Positions 42,791 to 51,468 are shown, counted from the first letter of the stretch. The stretch: 57,134 nucleotides of DNA from an uncultured Verrucomicrobiota bacterium (GCA_903848465.1 CAINGK010000227.1:1-57134), one strand, 5' to 3'. Notes: a model not told the origin generated them from the sequence alone. Made by a program: numbers and translations.

Positions 42791-44005
42791 ATGCCCAAGC
42801 AGACCATTCGTGACCTCGACCTTGCCGGAAAACGCGTCTTTGTGCGCGTCGATTTCAATGTGCCTCTCGATGAGAAAGACGGGCAGATGGTCATCACCGA
42901 CGCCACCCGCATTCAGGAGACCCTGCCTACCATCAAGTACCTGATCGAAAAAGGGGCCAAAATCATCCTCGCCAGCCACCTGGGCCGCCCGAAAGGCAAG
43001 CCCGATCCCAAACAGAGCCTCGCCCCCGTGGCTCCGGCTCTCAGTGCCTTGATCGGCAAGCCGGTCGCGTTTTCCAGTGACTGCATCGGTGAAGAGGCGA
43101 AGGCCAAGGCGCTCGCACTCGGCAACGGCGACGTGCTCCTGCTCGAAAACACCCGCTTCCACGCCGGTGAAGAAAAGAATGACCCCACGCTGGCCAAAGG
43201 CATGGCGGACCTCGCAGAAATTTTCGTGAACGACGCCTTCGGCTCCGCGCACCGTGCGCACAGCTCCACAGCAGGCATTGCCGATTACCTGCCTGCCGTC
43301 TCCGGCCTTCTGATGGAGAAGGAACTGACCTGGCTGCACGACGAACTCGAAAATCCCGAGCGTCCGTTTGTGGTGATCCTCGGCGGTGCAAAAGTGAACG
43401 ACAAGATCGGCGTCATCAACCGTCTGCTCGAAAAGGCCGACACCATCATCATCGGCGGCGGCATGGCTTACACCTTCATGAAGCTCGTCAGTGGCATCTC
43501 CATCGGCAAGAGCCTCTACAAACCCGAGTGGGAGCCGATCGCACAGGCCGCGCTCGACAAGGCCAAGGAACGTGGCGTGAAGCTGCTCATCCCCGTGGAC
43601 TCCCTGATCACCGACGCCTTCGACTTCGACGCGAAGAAGCTCGGCAACACCAAGTACACCGCCCCCGGCGGAAGCATCCCGGACGGCTGGGAAGGTGTCG
43701 ATATCGGCCCTGAGTCCGTGAAGCTCTTCTCAGAAGAAATCGCCAAGGCCAAAACGGTGATCTGGAACGGCCCGATGGGCGTGTTTGAGATCAAGGAAAG
43801 CTCCAAAGGCACCTTCGATGTCGCCGAAGCTCTCGCGGCCAATTCCAGCGCCAAGACCATCATCGGCGGTGGCGACAGCGTGAAAGCTGTCAAGAAAGCC
43901 AAGCTCGGTGACAAGATGACCTTCATCTCCACCGGCGGCGGTGCCTCCCTCGAACTGCTGGAAGGCAAAGTCCTGCCTGGTGTCGCCTGCCTGAAAGACA
44001 AATGA
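42791..44005 (+). CDS. pgk: Phosphoglycerate kinase
   Basis: Glycolytic ATP-forming enzyme that converts 1,3-bisphosphoglycerate to 3-phosphoglycerate. Typical features: KRVFVRVDFNVPLDE (PGK signature, about residues 15-29), ASHLGRPKG (substrate-binding His/Arg), LLLENTRFHAGEEKND, the hinge region, and the nucleotide-binding GGGDSVKAV and FISTGGGASLELLEGK near the C-terminus. The ATG at 42791 gives the standard start (MPKQTIRDLDLAGKRV) and 404 residues; the frame extends upstream to 42686 without homology. It is followed by tpiA 132 bp downstream, with a decamer inverted repeat between them. No Shine-Dalgarno sequence. Confidence 0.97.
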   Translation: MPKQTIRDLDLAGKRVFVRVDFNVPLDEKDGQMVITDATRIQETLPTIKYLIEKGAKIILASHLGRPKGKPDPKQSLAPVAPALSALIGKPVAFSSDCIGEEAKAKALALGNGDVLLLENTRFHAGEEKNDPTLAKGMADLAEIFVNDAFGSAHRAHSSTAGIADYLPAVSGLLMEKELTWLHDELENPERPFVVILGGAKVNDKIGVINRLLEKADTIIIGGGMAYTFMKLVSGISIGKSLYKPEWEPIAQAALDKAKERGVKLLIPVDSLITDAFDFDAKKLGNTKYTAPGGSIPDGWEGVDIGPESVKLFSEEIAKAKTVIWNGPMGVFEIKESSKGTFDVAEALAANSSAKTIIGGGDSVKAVKKAKLGDKMTFISTGGGASLELLEGKVLPGVACLKDK

Positions 44006-44012
44006 TCCCCTG

Positions 44013-44126
44013 CGTTTGCAGTGGTTTGCCGTAGTTGGCGATGGTTTGCGATTGTTTATCCGAACCACCCCAGCTCTCCCAAAAACCATTGCAAACCACC
44101 GCAAACCACCGCCAACAATCGCAAAC
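44013..44126. repeat. Inverted decamer array between pgk and tpiA
   Basis: Left arm (about 44013-44057) is built of 10-bp units close to GTTTGCGRTG (GTTTGCAGTG, GTTTGCCGTA, GTTGGCGATG, GTTTGCGATT, GTTTATCC). The right arm (about 44082-44126) carries the same decamer in reverse orientation (units GTTTGCGATT, GTTGGCGGTG, GTTTGCGGTG, GTTTGCAATG on the minus strand). The arms align unit by unit to form an imperfect stem of about 44 bp with a short loop. It fills nearly the whole 132-bp gap. No open reading frame is involved. Confidence 0.85.
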
Positions 44127-44137
44127 TCCCCTCTATT

Positions 44138-44938
44138 ATGGCCCTCGCCCCCTTCCGCAAACCGATCATCGCCGCCAACTGGAAAATGCACATGACACCG
44201 CAGGAGACGGATGACTTTCTCCGTGCCTTTGCCCGTCTGGTGCCGGACAAGATTCCTGTTCAAATCGTCGTGGCTCCGCCCTTCGTCAGCCTGGCCAAAG
44301 CCCAGGACGTTCTCGTCAATGCCCGTGAGCAGAGTGTTGAGCTTGCCGCCCAAAACATGAGCGCCCAGCCAGCCGGTGCCTTCACCGGCGAGATCAGCGC
44401 ACGCATGATCAAGGAATGCGGTTGCAAGCACGTCATCCTCGGCCACAGCGAGCGCCGCAGTCTCTACGGCGAAACCAGCGCCATCGTGAACGCCAAGGTG
44501 CTCGCGGCTCTTGAAGCCCGCATTCATCCCATCCTCTGCATCGGCGAAACCCTCGCTGAGCGTGACAACGGCCAGATCGAAGCAGTGCTCGGCAGCCAGT
44601 TGCGTGAATCACTTGCGGAAGTGGGGCCCCGTCGCATCACCGATTGCGTCATCGCCTATGAGCCCGTCTGGGCCATCGGCACCGGCCGCACCGCCAGCCC
44701 TGAGCAGGCACAGGAAGCACACGCCTACACGCGTCAGGTGCTCGGCGAACTGTTTGGTGACGACGTCGCTGCAAAAATTCGCATCCAATACGGCGGTAGT
44801 GTGAAGCCTGGCAACATGGCCGAATTGATCAGCCAGAAAGACGTGGACGGTGCCCTCGTCGGCGGAGCCAGCATGGAACCCCAGAGCTTCTGGGACATCT
44901 GTCGCGCAGCCATCGACTACGCGAACGCCAACGCCTAG
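44138..44938 (+). CDS. tpiA: Triosephosphate isomerase
   Basis: Interconverts dihydroxyacetone phosphate and glyceraldehyde 3-phosphate. Catalytic residues are visible: Lys in AANWKMH, His in ILGHSERRS, Glu in AYEPVWAIGTGRTA (with the mobile loop 6), and the phosphate-binding YGGSVKPGN. The ATG at 44138 is chosen because the upstream frame only translates the decamer repeat. It is 266 residues, slightly longer than usual because of an N-terminal addition before the first strand (MALAPFRKPIIAANWK). It follows pgk on the same strand; the two are probably co-transcribed through the repeat-bearing spacer. Confidence 0.97.
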   Translation: MALAPFRKPIIAANWKMHMTPQETDDFLRAFARLVPDKIPVQIVVAPPFVSLAKAQDVLVNAREQSVELAAQNMSAQPAGAFTGEISARMIKECGCKHVILGHSERRSLYGETSAIVNAKVLAALEARIHPILCIGETLAERDNGQIEAVLGSQLRESLAEVGPRRITDCVIAYEPVWAIGTGRTASPEQAQEAHAYTRQVLGELFGDDVAAKIRIQYGGSVKPGNMAELISQKDVDGALVGGASMEPQSFWDICRAAIDYANANA

Positions 44939-44956
44939 TTTACTTGATCTGACTTG

Positions 44957-44989
44957 TCCGCATTTGCCCGACTACTGGGCAGATGCGGA
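44957..44989. terminator. Strong hairpin between convergent tpiA and methyltransferase
   Basis: A 13-bp stem with one T-G pair: TCCGCAT (44957-44963) with ATGCGGA (44983-44989), and TGCCC (44965-44969) with GGGCA (44977-44981), loop GACTACT. It lies in the 59-bp convergent gap. There is no T-tract on either side, but stem length and position make it the likely shared 3' end. Confidence 0.6.
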
Positions 44990-44997
44990 GCAGGAAC

Positions 44998-45579
44998 TCA
45001 AGCAGCACTGAGCTGCAGCACGCAAAGGCGTTCTCTGCCTTCCCGGCCCGGATACGCCGTCGCAGGCACTTGGCTTTCCACCACTCGAAAGCGTGGTGTG
45101 AATAGCGCAGTGAGTTCATCCATCGAGATGCCGAATGGTGGTCCGCTTTCACCCGTGTCCATTTCTGGGTTGATGAAAAACACCCCCACGAGCAATCCGC
45201 CAGCCTTTAACAGGGAAGCGACTGCATCCCGATAATTGATGCGCCACTCCGGCGGCAGCGCACAAAGACAAGTGTGCTCCACAATGGCGTCATACTGGCC
45301 GCGAAACTCAAATAGATCCGCGCACACAAAACGCTCCGCCAGTTGCGGATAGCGCTCCTTGGCGCGTGCCACGGCCGTCGGCGCAATGTCGAGTCCATAC
45401 GCATCAACGCCGCGCGATACCAGAAACGCCACATCATGGCCCACACCACATCCGGGCACGAGCACTCGGCCTGAAAGGCTGTGACATTCCAACCATTCCA
45501 CCAGCGGCGGTGCGGGCAAGCCCTTGTCCCACGGGGTGAAGTTCTCCTGATAAGCCTGGTTCCAGTCGGTGATGGTCAC
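44998..45579 (-). CDS. Thiopurine S-methyltransferase-like SAM methyltransferase
   Basis: Cytoplasmic class I methyltransferase of the TPMT-like family. Evidence: an N-terminal WNQAYQENFTPWDKGLPAPPLVEWL, which matches the TPMT opening, motif I VLVPGCGVGHDVAFL (about residues 43-57), DAYGLDIAPTAV as the acidic loop, and VEHTCLCALPPEWR in the active-site region. The GTG at 45579 is chosen: it puts the family start at residue 4 and leaves a 28-bp gap after the DUF1501 gene; longer frames would run into that gene. It is 193 residues. The natural substrate is unknown; TPMT-like bacterial enzymes methylate thiols, selenium or tellurium compounds. Confidence 0.82.
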   Translation of the reverse strand: MTITDWNQAYQENFTPWDKGLPAPPLVEWLECHSLSGRVLVPGCGVGHDVAFLVSRGVDAYGLDIAPTAVARAKERYPQLAERFVCADLFEFRGQYDAIVEHTCLCALPPEWRINYRDAVASLLKAGGLLVGVFFINPEMDTGESGPPFGISMDELTALFTPRFRVVESQVPATAYPGREGRERLCVLQLSAA

Positions 45580-45607
45580 TACGGTTGTTTCTCTTTCTGA
45601 TGTTTGA

Positions 45608-47005
45608 TCATGCGATGATCTCCTGGATGACTTTGCCGTAGCTGATGGGCACGGGGCGGTTGACCACGTCGCGTACCTCCGTGTCCGGCTGAATGCCCAG
45701 CAGATGATACATCGTGGCCGCCAGATCATCCGGCTTTACCGGTTTGTCCGCAGGATGTTCGCCATTTTTGTCGGACGCGCCGTGTACGTAGCCGCGCTTC
45801 ACACCACCGCCTGCCAGCAGCGCGGTGTAGCATTGCGGCCAGTGGTCACGGGAGACGTTCTTGTTGATCTTCGGCGTGCGGCCAAACTCCCCCACCCACA
45901 CGACCAGTGTTTCGTCCAGCAGACCGCGCTCATCGAGGTCGGTCAAAAAGGTTGGCAGCGTCTGCTCGGTGATGGGCATGTGGTACTTCTCGATGATCGG
46001 GAACATGCGCGTGTCATTGAAACCATGCGTGTCCCAGCCGCCTTCAGTGGTGCTCTGTCCGCCGATGCCCTGCGAGAAATTCACCGTCACAAACTTCACG
46101 CCTGCTTCCACTAGACGCCGTGCCAGCAGCAGGCTCTGTCCATAAGGCGAGCGCCCATAGCCATCGCGCACCTTGTCCGGTTCCTTGGTGAGGTCGAAGG
46201 CCGCACGCAGTTTCTCGCTGTGCAGCATCGACAAGGCCTTGTCATAGTAGCTTTCGATACCGCGTGCCTCGGCGGAGTAATCCAGCAGCCGTGTCTGAGA
46301 ATCGACCAGCTTTTGCAGCTCTCGCCGCGCATTCAGCCGCTCAAAGCTCACCCCGTTGGGCAGGCTCAGCTCAGGTAGCGCAAATCCCGGCGCGCTCGGA
46401 TCACGCAGCACGATGAAAGGGTCGTGCTCCTTGCCCAGGAAGCTCGCACGCTGTCCCGGCGTCACGGAGCCATCGCTCACGATGTAAGGGAAGGTGGCGG
46501 AGGTTGGAATTTCACCCTTGAGCGGCGCGATCCTGTCCACCACCGATGAGTAGGCGGGAAACAGATCAGGCGAGTCCTTGAGCCGCTGGTCATCACTCGG
46601 CGGCGCGTGGCCGCTCAGCGCGTAGTAGCCGGCGCTGTTGTGATTTTTCATCGTGTGATGCACGGACCGCACCAGCGTGACCTTATCCATCACCTTGGCC
46701 GTCTTCGGCAGCTTCTCAGAGACCCAGATGCCGTCGGCGCTCGATTTGATCGGCTTGTGGAAACCTCGGATGCCCTCCGGCGCATCCGGTTTCATGTCAA
46801 AGGTCTCCAGATGGCTCGGCCCACCCCATTGGAAGCAAAAGATCACCGACTTGGCGCGCGCCACGAGCTTCTCAATGCCCTGATTCTCCGCACCGCGCAG
46901 GAAGCGTGGCATCGTCAGCCCAAACATGCCCAGGCCACCTGCGGAGAGCAGTTGGCGGCGGCTGATGCGGGTGCAGGCACCGGTGGCATTGAAAGGGGAG
47001 GGCAT
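45608..47005 (-). CDS. DUF1501 protein (second copy), Tat-exported
   Basis: Exported DUF1501 protein. The start at 47005 gives MPSPFNATGACTRISRRQLLSAGGLG, a twin-arginine signal with the Cys-x-x-x-Ser-Arg-Arg form seen in many family members; the frame extends 11 codons further. Landmarks: VIFCFQWGGPSHLETFDMKPDAP, VRSVHHTMKNHNSAGYYALSG, VKFVTVNFSQGIGGQSTTEGGWDTHGFND, LLDETLVVWVGEFGRTPKIN and SRDHWPQCYTALLAGGGVKRG. It is related to, but clearly distinct from, the first DUF1501 gene at 5.9-7.3 kb. It leads the TPMT-like gene on the minus strand and diverges from the DUF1802 gene. Usual partners (DUF1549/DUF1553 cytochromes) are not adjacent. Confidence 0.87.
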   Translation of the reverse strand: MPSPFNATGACTRISRRQLLSAGGLGMFGLTMPRFLRGAENQGIEKLVARAKSVIFCFQWGGPSHLETFDMKPDAPEGIRGFHKPIKSSADGIWVSEKLPKTAKVMDKVTLVRSVHHTMKNHNSAGYYALSGHAPPSDDQRLKDSPDLFPAYSSVVDRIAPLKGEIPTSATFPYIVSDGSVTPGQRASFLGKEHDPFIVLRDPSAPGFALPELSLPNGVSFERLNARRELQKLVDSQTRLLDYSAEARGIESYYDKALSMLHSEKLRAAFDLTKEPDKVRDGYGRSPYGQSLLLARRLVEAGVKFVTVNFSQGIGGQSTTEGGWDTHGFNDTRMFPIIEKYHMPITEQTLPTFLTDLDERGLLDETLVVWVGEFGRTPKINKNVSRDHWPQCYTALLAGGGVKRGYVHGASDKNGEHPADKPVKPDDLAATMYHLLGIQPDTEVRDVVNRPVPISYGKVIQEIIA

Positions 47006-47092
47006 GCGTGGAATCAAACGTGGCACAGCATGCCGCACTTTCCGCGCTCTACCAGCACTTGCAGCCCCCAGAGCAGCGTTGTATCCGCAGGA

Positions 47093-47668
47093 ATGCCCAA
47101 CCTCACCACCCCCACCGGATTCAAAGAATGGTCCTTCGTCTGCGACGCCCTGGCGCAGGGTCGGCTCAGCATCATTTTACGCAAAGGCGGCATCCATGAA
47201 GGTCGCGGTGGCTTTGAGTGGAAGCACCGCGAGTTCTTCCTCTTCCCCACCTGGTTTCACAATCAGGCCGAAAAGCTGAGCTGGGTGCCTAAAAACACCC
47301 AGCGCGACTTCCCACCCGAGGAAGAACGCACCACCGTCGATATCGACGGCTGCGCCACATTGGAGCAAGTCTGGAAAGTCACCGACTGGGACAAAGTCGC
47401 CTCACTGGCTCCCTTGCACATCTGGAACGAAGAGGTGGTGAAGGAACGCTTCATCTATGATGATGAAAGCTGCCTGCATGTCGCTCTGGTTCGTGCCTAC
47501 AAACTCCCGCAGAACTGGCATTTCCCGTATGCAAAGAGCTACGGCGGCTGCCGTTCCTGGATCACCCTGCCAGAAGAGGGCCTGCCCCTGGCTGCGGCCG
47601 CCACGCCCGCGCTGAACGACGAAGCCTTTGCCGAGGTATCAGCGCAGTTGAAAGCGATCTTGGGCTAG
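47093..47668 (+). CDS. DUF1802 family protein
   Basis: Cytoplasmic protein of unknown function. The sequence FKEWSFVCDALAQGRLSIILRKGGIHEGRGGFEWKHREFFLFPTWFHNQ is the DUF1802 signature; some members occur near restriction or repair genes, but function is not known. The ATG at 47093 gives 191 residues and begins just before the conserved domain; the open frame extends back to 46607 only as a shadow of the DUF1501 gene. It is first in a plus-strand run with alr (15 bp downstream) and the exonuclease gene. It is not an enzyme that can be assigned from sequence alone. Confidence 0.8.
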   Translation: MPNLTTPTGFKEWSFVCDALAQGRLSIILRKGGIHEGRGGFEWKHREFFLFPTWFHNQAEKLSWVPKNTQRDFPPEEERTTVDIDGCATLEQVWKVTDWDKVASLAPLHIWNEEVVKERFIYDDESCLHVALVRAYKLPQNWHFPYAKSYGGCRSWITLPEEGLPLAAAATPALNDEAFAEVSAQLKAILG

Positions 47669-47683
47669 TCGATTGTTCCCCAC

Positions 47684-48793
47684 TTGAATCCAACCGACGC
47701 CATCCGCCCAGCCCACGTCGAGGTCAGCCTCGGTGCCATCGCGCAGAACTATGACGCCATCCGTGCGCATGTGGGCACGGCGTCAGTCATGCCCGTAGTG
47801 AAGGCGAATGCCTATGGTCATGGCATCGTCGAGGTAGCACAGCACTTGATGAATCACGGCGCGCCTTGTCTGGGGGTAGCCTTGCTGGAAGAGGCCATTG
47901 TGCTACGACAGGCGGGCATCACGCTGCCGATTCTCGTCTTTGGCGGTGTGGCCACGCGGCAGATCCCGCAATTCATCGCGCATGGCTTGATGATGGCGGC
48001 CTCCTCCATCGACAAACTGCGGCAGATTGATGAAGCCGCTGCTGCAGTGAAAACAAAAGCGCGCGTGCATCTGAAGATCGACACCGGCATGGAACGCATC
48101 GGCGTGCATTGGTACAGCGCTGAGAAGTTGCTGGAGGCCAGCTTGAGCTTCACGAACGTGGAGGTCGTCGGCATCTATTCGCACTTCGCGAATTCAGACG
48201 CCGCAGACCTCACCTCCGCCAAGGAGCAGCTCGCACGCTTCCTCGAAGTGCTGGAGTTCTATCCGAAACGCGGACTTCAGCCACCCCAGCGCCACATTGC
48301 CAACTCTGGCGGCATTCTGCAGCTTCCCGAGAGTCATCTCGACCTCGTGCGTCCGGGCATCATGCTCTATGGCGTGTATCCCTCGAAGGAGGTGCGACAG
48401 ACGGTCGCCTTGCAACCGGCGCTGAATTGGAAATCGCAGGTCGTGTTTTTCAAAGTCGTGCAGCCCGGCAGTCCCGTCAGCTATGGCGGCACTTGGCAGA
48501 GCGATCACCCAGTGCGCGTCGTCACCGTGCCCGTGGGCTATGGCGACGGTTATTTTCGCGCCCTGTCGAATCGCGGACAGGTGGTGATTCGTGGCCAGCG
48601 CCACCCGATTGTCGGACGCGTCTGCATGGATCAGTTCATGGTGAATCTGGAATGGGGCACCGCTTACAATGGCGACGCTGTGACGCTCATGGGTGATGGA
48701 ATATCCGCTCAAGATGTGGCGGATTGGGCAGGCACCATCCCGTATGAAGTGCTGACCAACATCAATACCCGCGTGCCACGGGTGTACGTTTAA
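47684..48793 (+). CDS. alr: Alanine racemase
   Basis: PLP enzyme that makes D-alanine for peptidoglycan. The PLP lysine lies in MPVVKANAYGHG (about residues 36-47) and the second catalytic base, Tyr, in GSPVSYGGTW (about 264-273). The substrate-binding region HLKIDTGMERIG and the C-terminal VGRVCMDQFMVNL are also intact. The start is TTG at 47684, since no ATG lies in a sensible place. At 369 residues it has the usual length. It is co-directional with DUF1802 and the exonuclease gene; the operon has no other wall-synthesis gene. Confidence 0.95.
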   Translation: MNPTDAIRPAHVEVSLGAIAQNYDAIRAHVGTASVMPVVKANAYGHGIVEVAQHLMNHGAPCLGVALLEEAIVLRQAGITLPILVFGGVATRQIPQFIAHGLMMAASSIDKLRQIDEAAAAVKTKARVHLKIDTGMERIGVHWYSAEKLLEASLSFTNVEVVGIYSHFANSDAADLTSAKEQLARFLEVLEFYPKRGLQPPQRHIANSGGILQLPESHLDLVRPGIMLYGVYPSKEVRQTVALQPALNWKSQVVFFKVVQPGSPVSYGGTWQSDHPVRVVTVPVGYGDGYFRALSNRGQVVIRGQRHPIVGRVCMDQFMVNLEWGTAYNGDAVTLMGDGISAQDVADWAGTIPYEVLTNINTRVPRVYV

Positions 48794-48862
48794 TGTCTTG
48801 CATTCGACCCGCGATGGCCGCAACAAAGGGGTGGGATGCGATGGCGTGTTCCGCCCGCATTC

Positions 48863-49447
48863 ATGAACCTCATCATCTTCGATCTCGAAACCACCGGCCT
48901 GTTACCTTCCCAGCACGAGATCATTCAGATCGCAGCCATGAAGGTGAAGAACGGCAAGTGGAACGAGGGTGAGTACTTCGACAGCTATGTGCGTCCGGAA
49001 AATCGCATTCCGTCCTTCATCACCAAGCTGACCGGCATCACCCAGGCTCAGGTCGCTGATGCTCCGCATCCTGTGGATGTGCTGATGGAGTTCTCCCGCT
49101 TCGTCGGTCATGATGCGACGCTCATCGCTCACAACGGCATTCGTTTCGACATGCGCTTCATCGCGGAGAACTGCAAACGCCACGGCATTCCGGTGCGTGA
49201 AACGAGCGCCCTCGACTCGCGTGATTTCTCCCGCAAAATCTGGGGCGGCAAAGGCGGCCATGGTCTGGACGCCGTGCTTGGCCGCGTGGGTGTTTCCAGC
49301 AAAGGCGTGAAGCGCCATGACGCTCGCGTGGACGTGCAACTGCTGGCCCAGGCCGTGCAGTACATGTGGGAGCGGCTCACCCCAAGTGTGACCAACTGCC
49401 CCGTGGATCTTTCAGTCGGGGTGATTCCAGCGCTGGATCACGTATGA
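48863..49447 (+). CDS. DEDDh 3'-5' exonuclease
   Basis: DnaQ-like exonuclease domain protein (194 residues). All family motifs are present: Exo I D-x-E in FDLETTGLLP (residues 6-15), Exo II region LIAHNGIRFDMRFI with its Asp, and Exo III H-x-A-x-x-D in HDARVDVQLL. The ATG at 48863 places the first motif at residue 6; an upstream ATG at 48836 adds nine residues. It could be a polymerase III epsilon subunit or a standalone proofreading or RNA-processing exonuclease such as RNase T/oligoribonuclease-like; the short C-terminus lacks the polymerase-binding extension, so a standalone role is favoured. Confidence 0.85.
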   Translation: MNLIIFDLETTGLLPSQHEIIQIAAMKVKNGKWNEGEYFDSYVRPENRIPSFITKLTGITQAQVADAPHPVDVLMEFSRFVGHDATLIAHNGIRFDMRFIAENCKRHGIPVRETSALDSRDFSRKIWGGKGGHGLDAVLGRVGVSSKGVKRHDARVDVQLLAQAVQYMWERLTPSVTNCPVDLSVGVIPALDHV

Positions 49448-49466
49448 TGCAGCGCCGGAGTTCGGC

Positions 49467-50822
49467 TTAAACCGCACGCTCCAGCTTCTCATCAATGCGC
49501 GCTACCAGGGTATCAAGCAGTTCGCCATTGCCAAAGCGTTCGATGACACCGGCCAGGAAGCCTTCGATGATGAGCTTGCGGCTCTCGCTATCGCTGATGC
49601 CGCGGGCTTTGAGGTAGAAAAGCTCTTCGTCGCTGATGGGACCGCTGGTGGCACCATGGCTGCATTTGACCTGGTCCGCGCTGATTTCAAGACCGGGCAG
49701 GCTCGTGGCCTCGGCTTCATCGCTGTTGAGCAGATTGCGGCAGGTCTGGTAGGCGTCGGTGTAATGCGCGCCTTCATCCACGGTGATGAGGCCGCTGAAG
49801 ATACTGCGCGATTTGCCGTAGAGCGCGTTTTTGTACAGCAGGTCGCTGCTGGCGTGCGGTGCCTTGTGGTTTTGCAACGTGCGTTGATCGACCACCTGTT
49901 CGCCGATGGGCAGGGACACGCTGAGCATGTCGCTGCGGGAACCTTCACCGATGAGGTCGCTCACGCTTTCACTGCGGCTGAAACTCGCACCCAGTTGCAC
50001 CTGGAAGCTCTTGATGGCGGCATCACGACCAGCCACGATGCTGGAAAGATGCAGAGCCTGCGCATCATCCGCCAGCTCCTGACAGGCAGCATAGGTGATC
50101 TTGCTGCCACGACCACCGACAAGGTCGGCAATGGCGATGCTGAGCCCACCTTCGCCTTCGAGGCTGCGGTAATGATCCACGACGCTGACCTCTGCATTGT
50201 CACCGGTAACAATAAGCGTATGCGGGAAAATAGCGGCATGATCGCCAACGACCCAATGGAAGATTTCGACCGGCTTCTCAATCGCCACATTTTTTGGCAC
50301 GATGATGACCGCGCCTGCTTTCACATGCCCAAGATGCAGCGCCGCAAACTTGGCGGAGCCCAGCGTCATCTCCCGCTGCATGAAATGCTCCTTGAGCACG
50401 TCACTGTGATCGCGCAGCGCATCCGCAAAGGTCACGCAAACCACACCGGCAGGAAGATTCGCGGTATCCGACTCGACGAGCACGTCGTTCACGAACACAA
50501 AGCGTGCCGCACGCTCCTTGAGTCCTTCCGTAGCCGCGAGAGCAGCAGCGGTGTTTGCAGCCGTGGGGGCAGATGCAGGGGTGTGATCAGCGAGCTCTAT
50601 CTTCTTCGCGCTGGAGTAACGCCAGTGCTCGTCCTTGATTCCGGGTGTCGGCAGATTCTGGAACTCAACCCAAGCCGCTTCGGAGCGGGCGAAGAACCAG
50701 CCGGGTGCAGATTTTTCATCGCGCACAGGCACGGTGATTTCGAGGCCGGAGGGAGCGGGTTGATCAGTAATGGCTTCGGCGGTCATGGACGGGGATACGG
50801 GAGCGAGGAGAGTGGCTGACAT
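49467..50822 (-). CDS. sufD: Fe-S cluster assembly protein SufD
   Basis: Scaffold subunit that with SufB and SufC forms the SufBC2D complex for iron-sulfur cluster assembly. The start at 50822 gives MSATLLAPVSPSMTAEA and 451 residues. The C-terminal beta-helix shows the SufB/SufD core: GSKITYAACQELADDAQALHLSSIVAGRDAAIKSF, then RSDMLSVSLPIGEQVVDQRTLQNHKAPHASSDLLYKNALYGKSRSIFSGLITV, and SADQVKCSHGATSGPISDEELFYLKARGI with the conserved Cys-Ser-His. It is last in the PerR-like-sufC-ycxB-sufB-unknown-sufD run. Its leader resembles that of sufC. Confidence 0.95.
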   Translation of the reverse strand: MSATLLAPVSPSMTAEAITDQPAPSGLEITVPVRDEKSAPGWFFARSEAAWVEFQNLPTPGIKDEHWRYSSAKKIELADHTPASAPTAANTAAALAATEGLKERAARFVFVNDVLVESDTANLPAGVVCVTFADALRDHSDVLKEHFMQREMTLGSAKFAALHLGHVKAGAVIIVPKNVAIEKPVEIFHWVVGDHAAIFPHTLIVTGDNAEVSVVDHYRSLEGEGGLSIAIADLVGGRGSKITYAACQELADDAQALHLSSIVAGRDAAIKSFQVQLGASFSRSESVSDLIGEGSRSDMLSVSLPIGEQVVDQRTLQNHKAPHASSDLLYKNALYGKSRSIFSGLITVDEGAHYTDAYQTCRNLLNSDEAEATSLPGLEISADQVKCSHGATSGPISDEELFYLKARGISDSESRKLIIEGFLAGVIERFGNGELLDTLVARIDEKLERAV

Positions 50823-50886
50823 GTTGGAAAATGACGAATTCAGAATGATGATTTCTGCGGTTTCATGGATTTGAGTGGGTGGGCTG
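50823..50886 (-). promoter_or_regulatory. sufD leader with repeat shared with sufC
   Basis: 64-bp spacer before sufD. It contains GAATTCAGAATGA (50836-50848), identical to 54376-54388 ahead of sufC, plus similar flanks abutting the start codon. CAGAA (50841-50845) and TTCTG (50853-50857) form a 5-7-5 inverted repeat that loosely resembles the half-sites of the operator at 54866-54880. Regulatory role is an inference. Confidence 0.35.
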
Positions 50887-51468
50887 TCATAAGGCGTGTT
50901 GTGTTTCCAGGTGTGACAGGGCCTCTGAAATCGAAGATTCGGCTTGTTGAAGAGCGGGAACCGCCGTGGCAGGCGTCGCTGAACTGGCATTGATCGTTTT
51001 CAACATGCCGCGCAACGCGTGAAGCCGCCAAACAAGCATCTGTTTTGAGTCTTTGGGCAAGTAGTCGCCTGACCAGCAGTCGCTGGCATGTCCGGCATCC
51101 TCAGCCAGAGTAGTCTCACTCACCAAATGGCCGAGCACGAAGATCAAGCGGCGGTATTCGAGCTTGCAGGAGGGGGCACTGTTTTTGCGAGCGACGTCGC
51201 GGTAGATGTCGAGCACACCGTGAAAGCAGATGTCTTCGGGCGGGTCTTCCACCCGGCGATGCCTGGCATTGAAGGCAAGCCATTTGTTCAGAGGCTCGTC
51301 GGTTGCTGGTTCAGGCGGAGCATCTTCATTTTCTTCCAGATGAAACGGCAAGAGCCAGAGTCGCGAGTCTTTGATCTCATAGTCACCCATCATGCCGCCG
51401 AAGCTTGGCTCAATGCTTTTGGTCTGCCATTCCTGACCGTCATGCATTACTGTATCGAACATTCCCAT
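50887..51468 (-). CDS. Conserved hypothetical protein in the suf operon
   Basis: Unknown protein of about 193 residues. From the ATG at 51468 it begins MGMFDTVMHDGQEWQTKSIEP, an opening seen in a family of uncharacterised bacterial proteins (Met-Gly-Met-Phe-Asp-x-hydrophobic, then a Gln-Thr-Lys-Ser strand), followed by GDYEIKDSRLWLLPFHLEENEDAP. The second half is helical with several Cys, His and Trp residues and has no recognised motif. A TTG at 51534 would add 22 residues. No signal peptide or membrane segment is seen. It lies between sufB and sufD on the same strand; a role linked to Fe-S assembly is only guilt by association. Confidence 0.6.
   Translation of the reverse strand: MGMFDTVMHDGQEWQTKSIEPSFGGMMGDYEIKDSRLWLLPFHLEENEDAPPEPATDEPLNKWLAFNARHRRVEDPPEDICFHGVLDIYRDVARKNSAPSCKLEYRRLIFVLGHLVSETTLAEDAGHASDCWSGDYLPKDSKQMLVWRLHALRGMLKTINASSATPATAVPALQQAESSISEALSHLETQHAL

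Noticed and set aside
43730..44527. Minus-strand open frame running through the decamer repeat at 44.0-44.1 kb
   Set aside because: Antisense to pgk and tpiA; it is open only because the repeat lacks stop codons in this frame.
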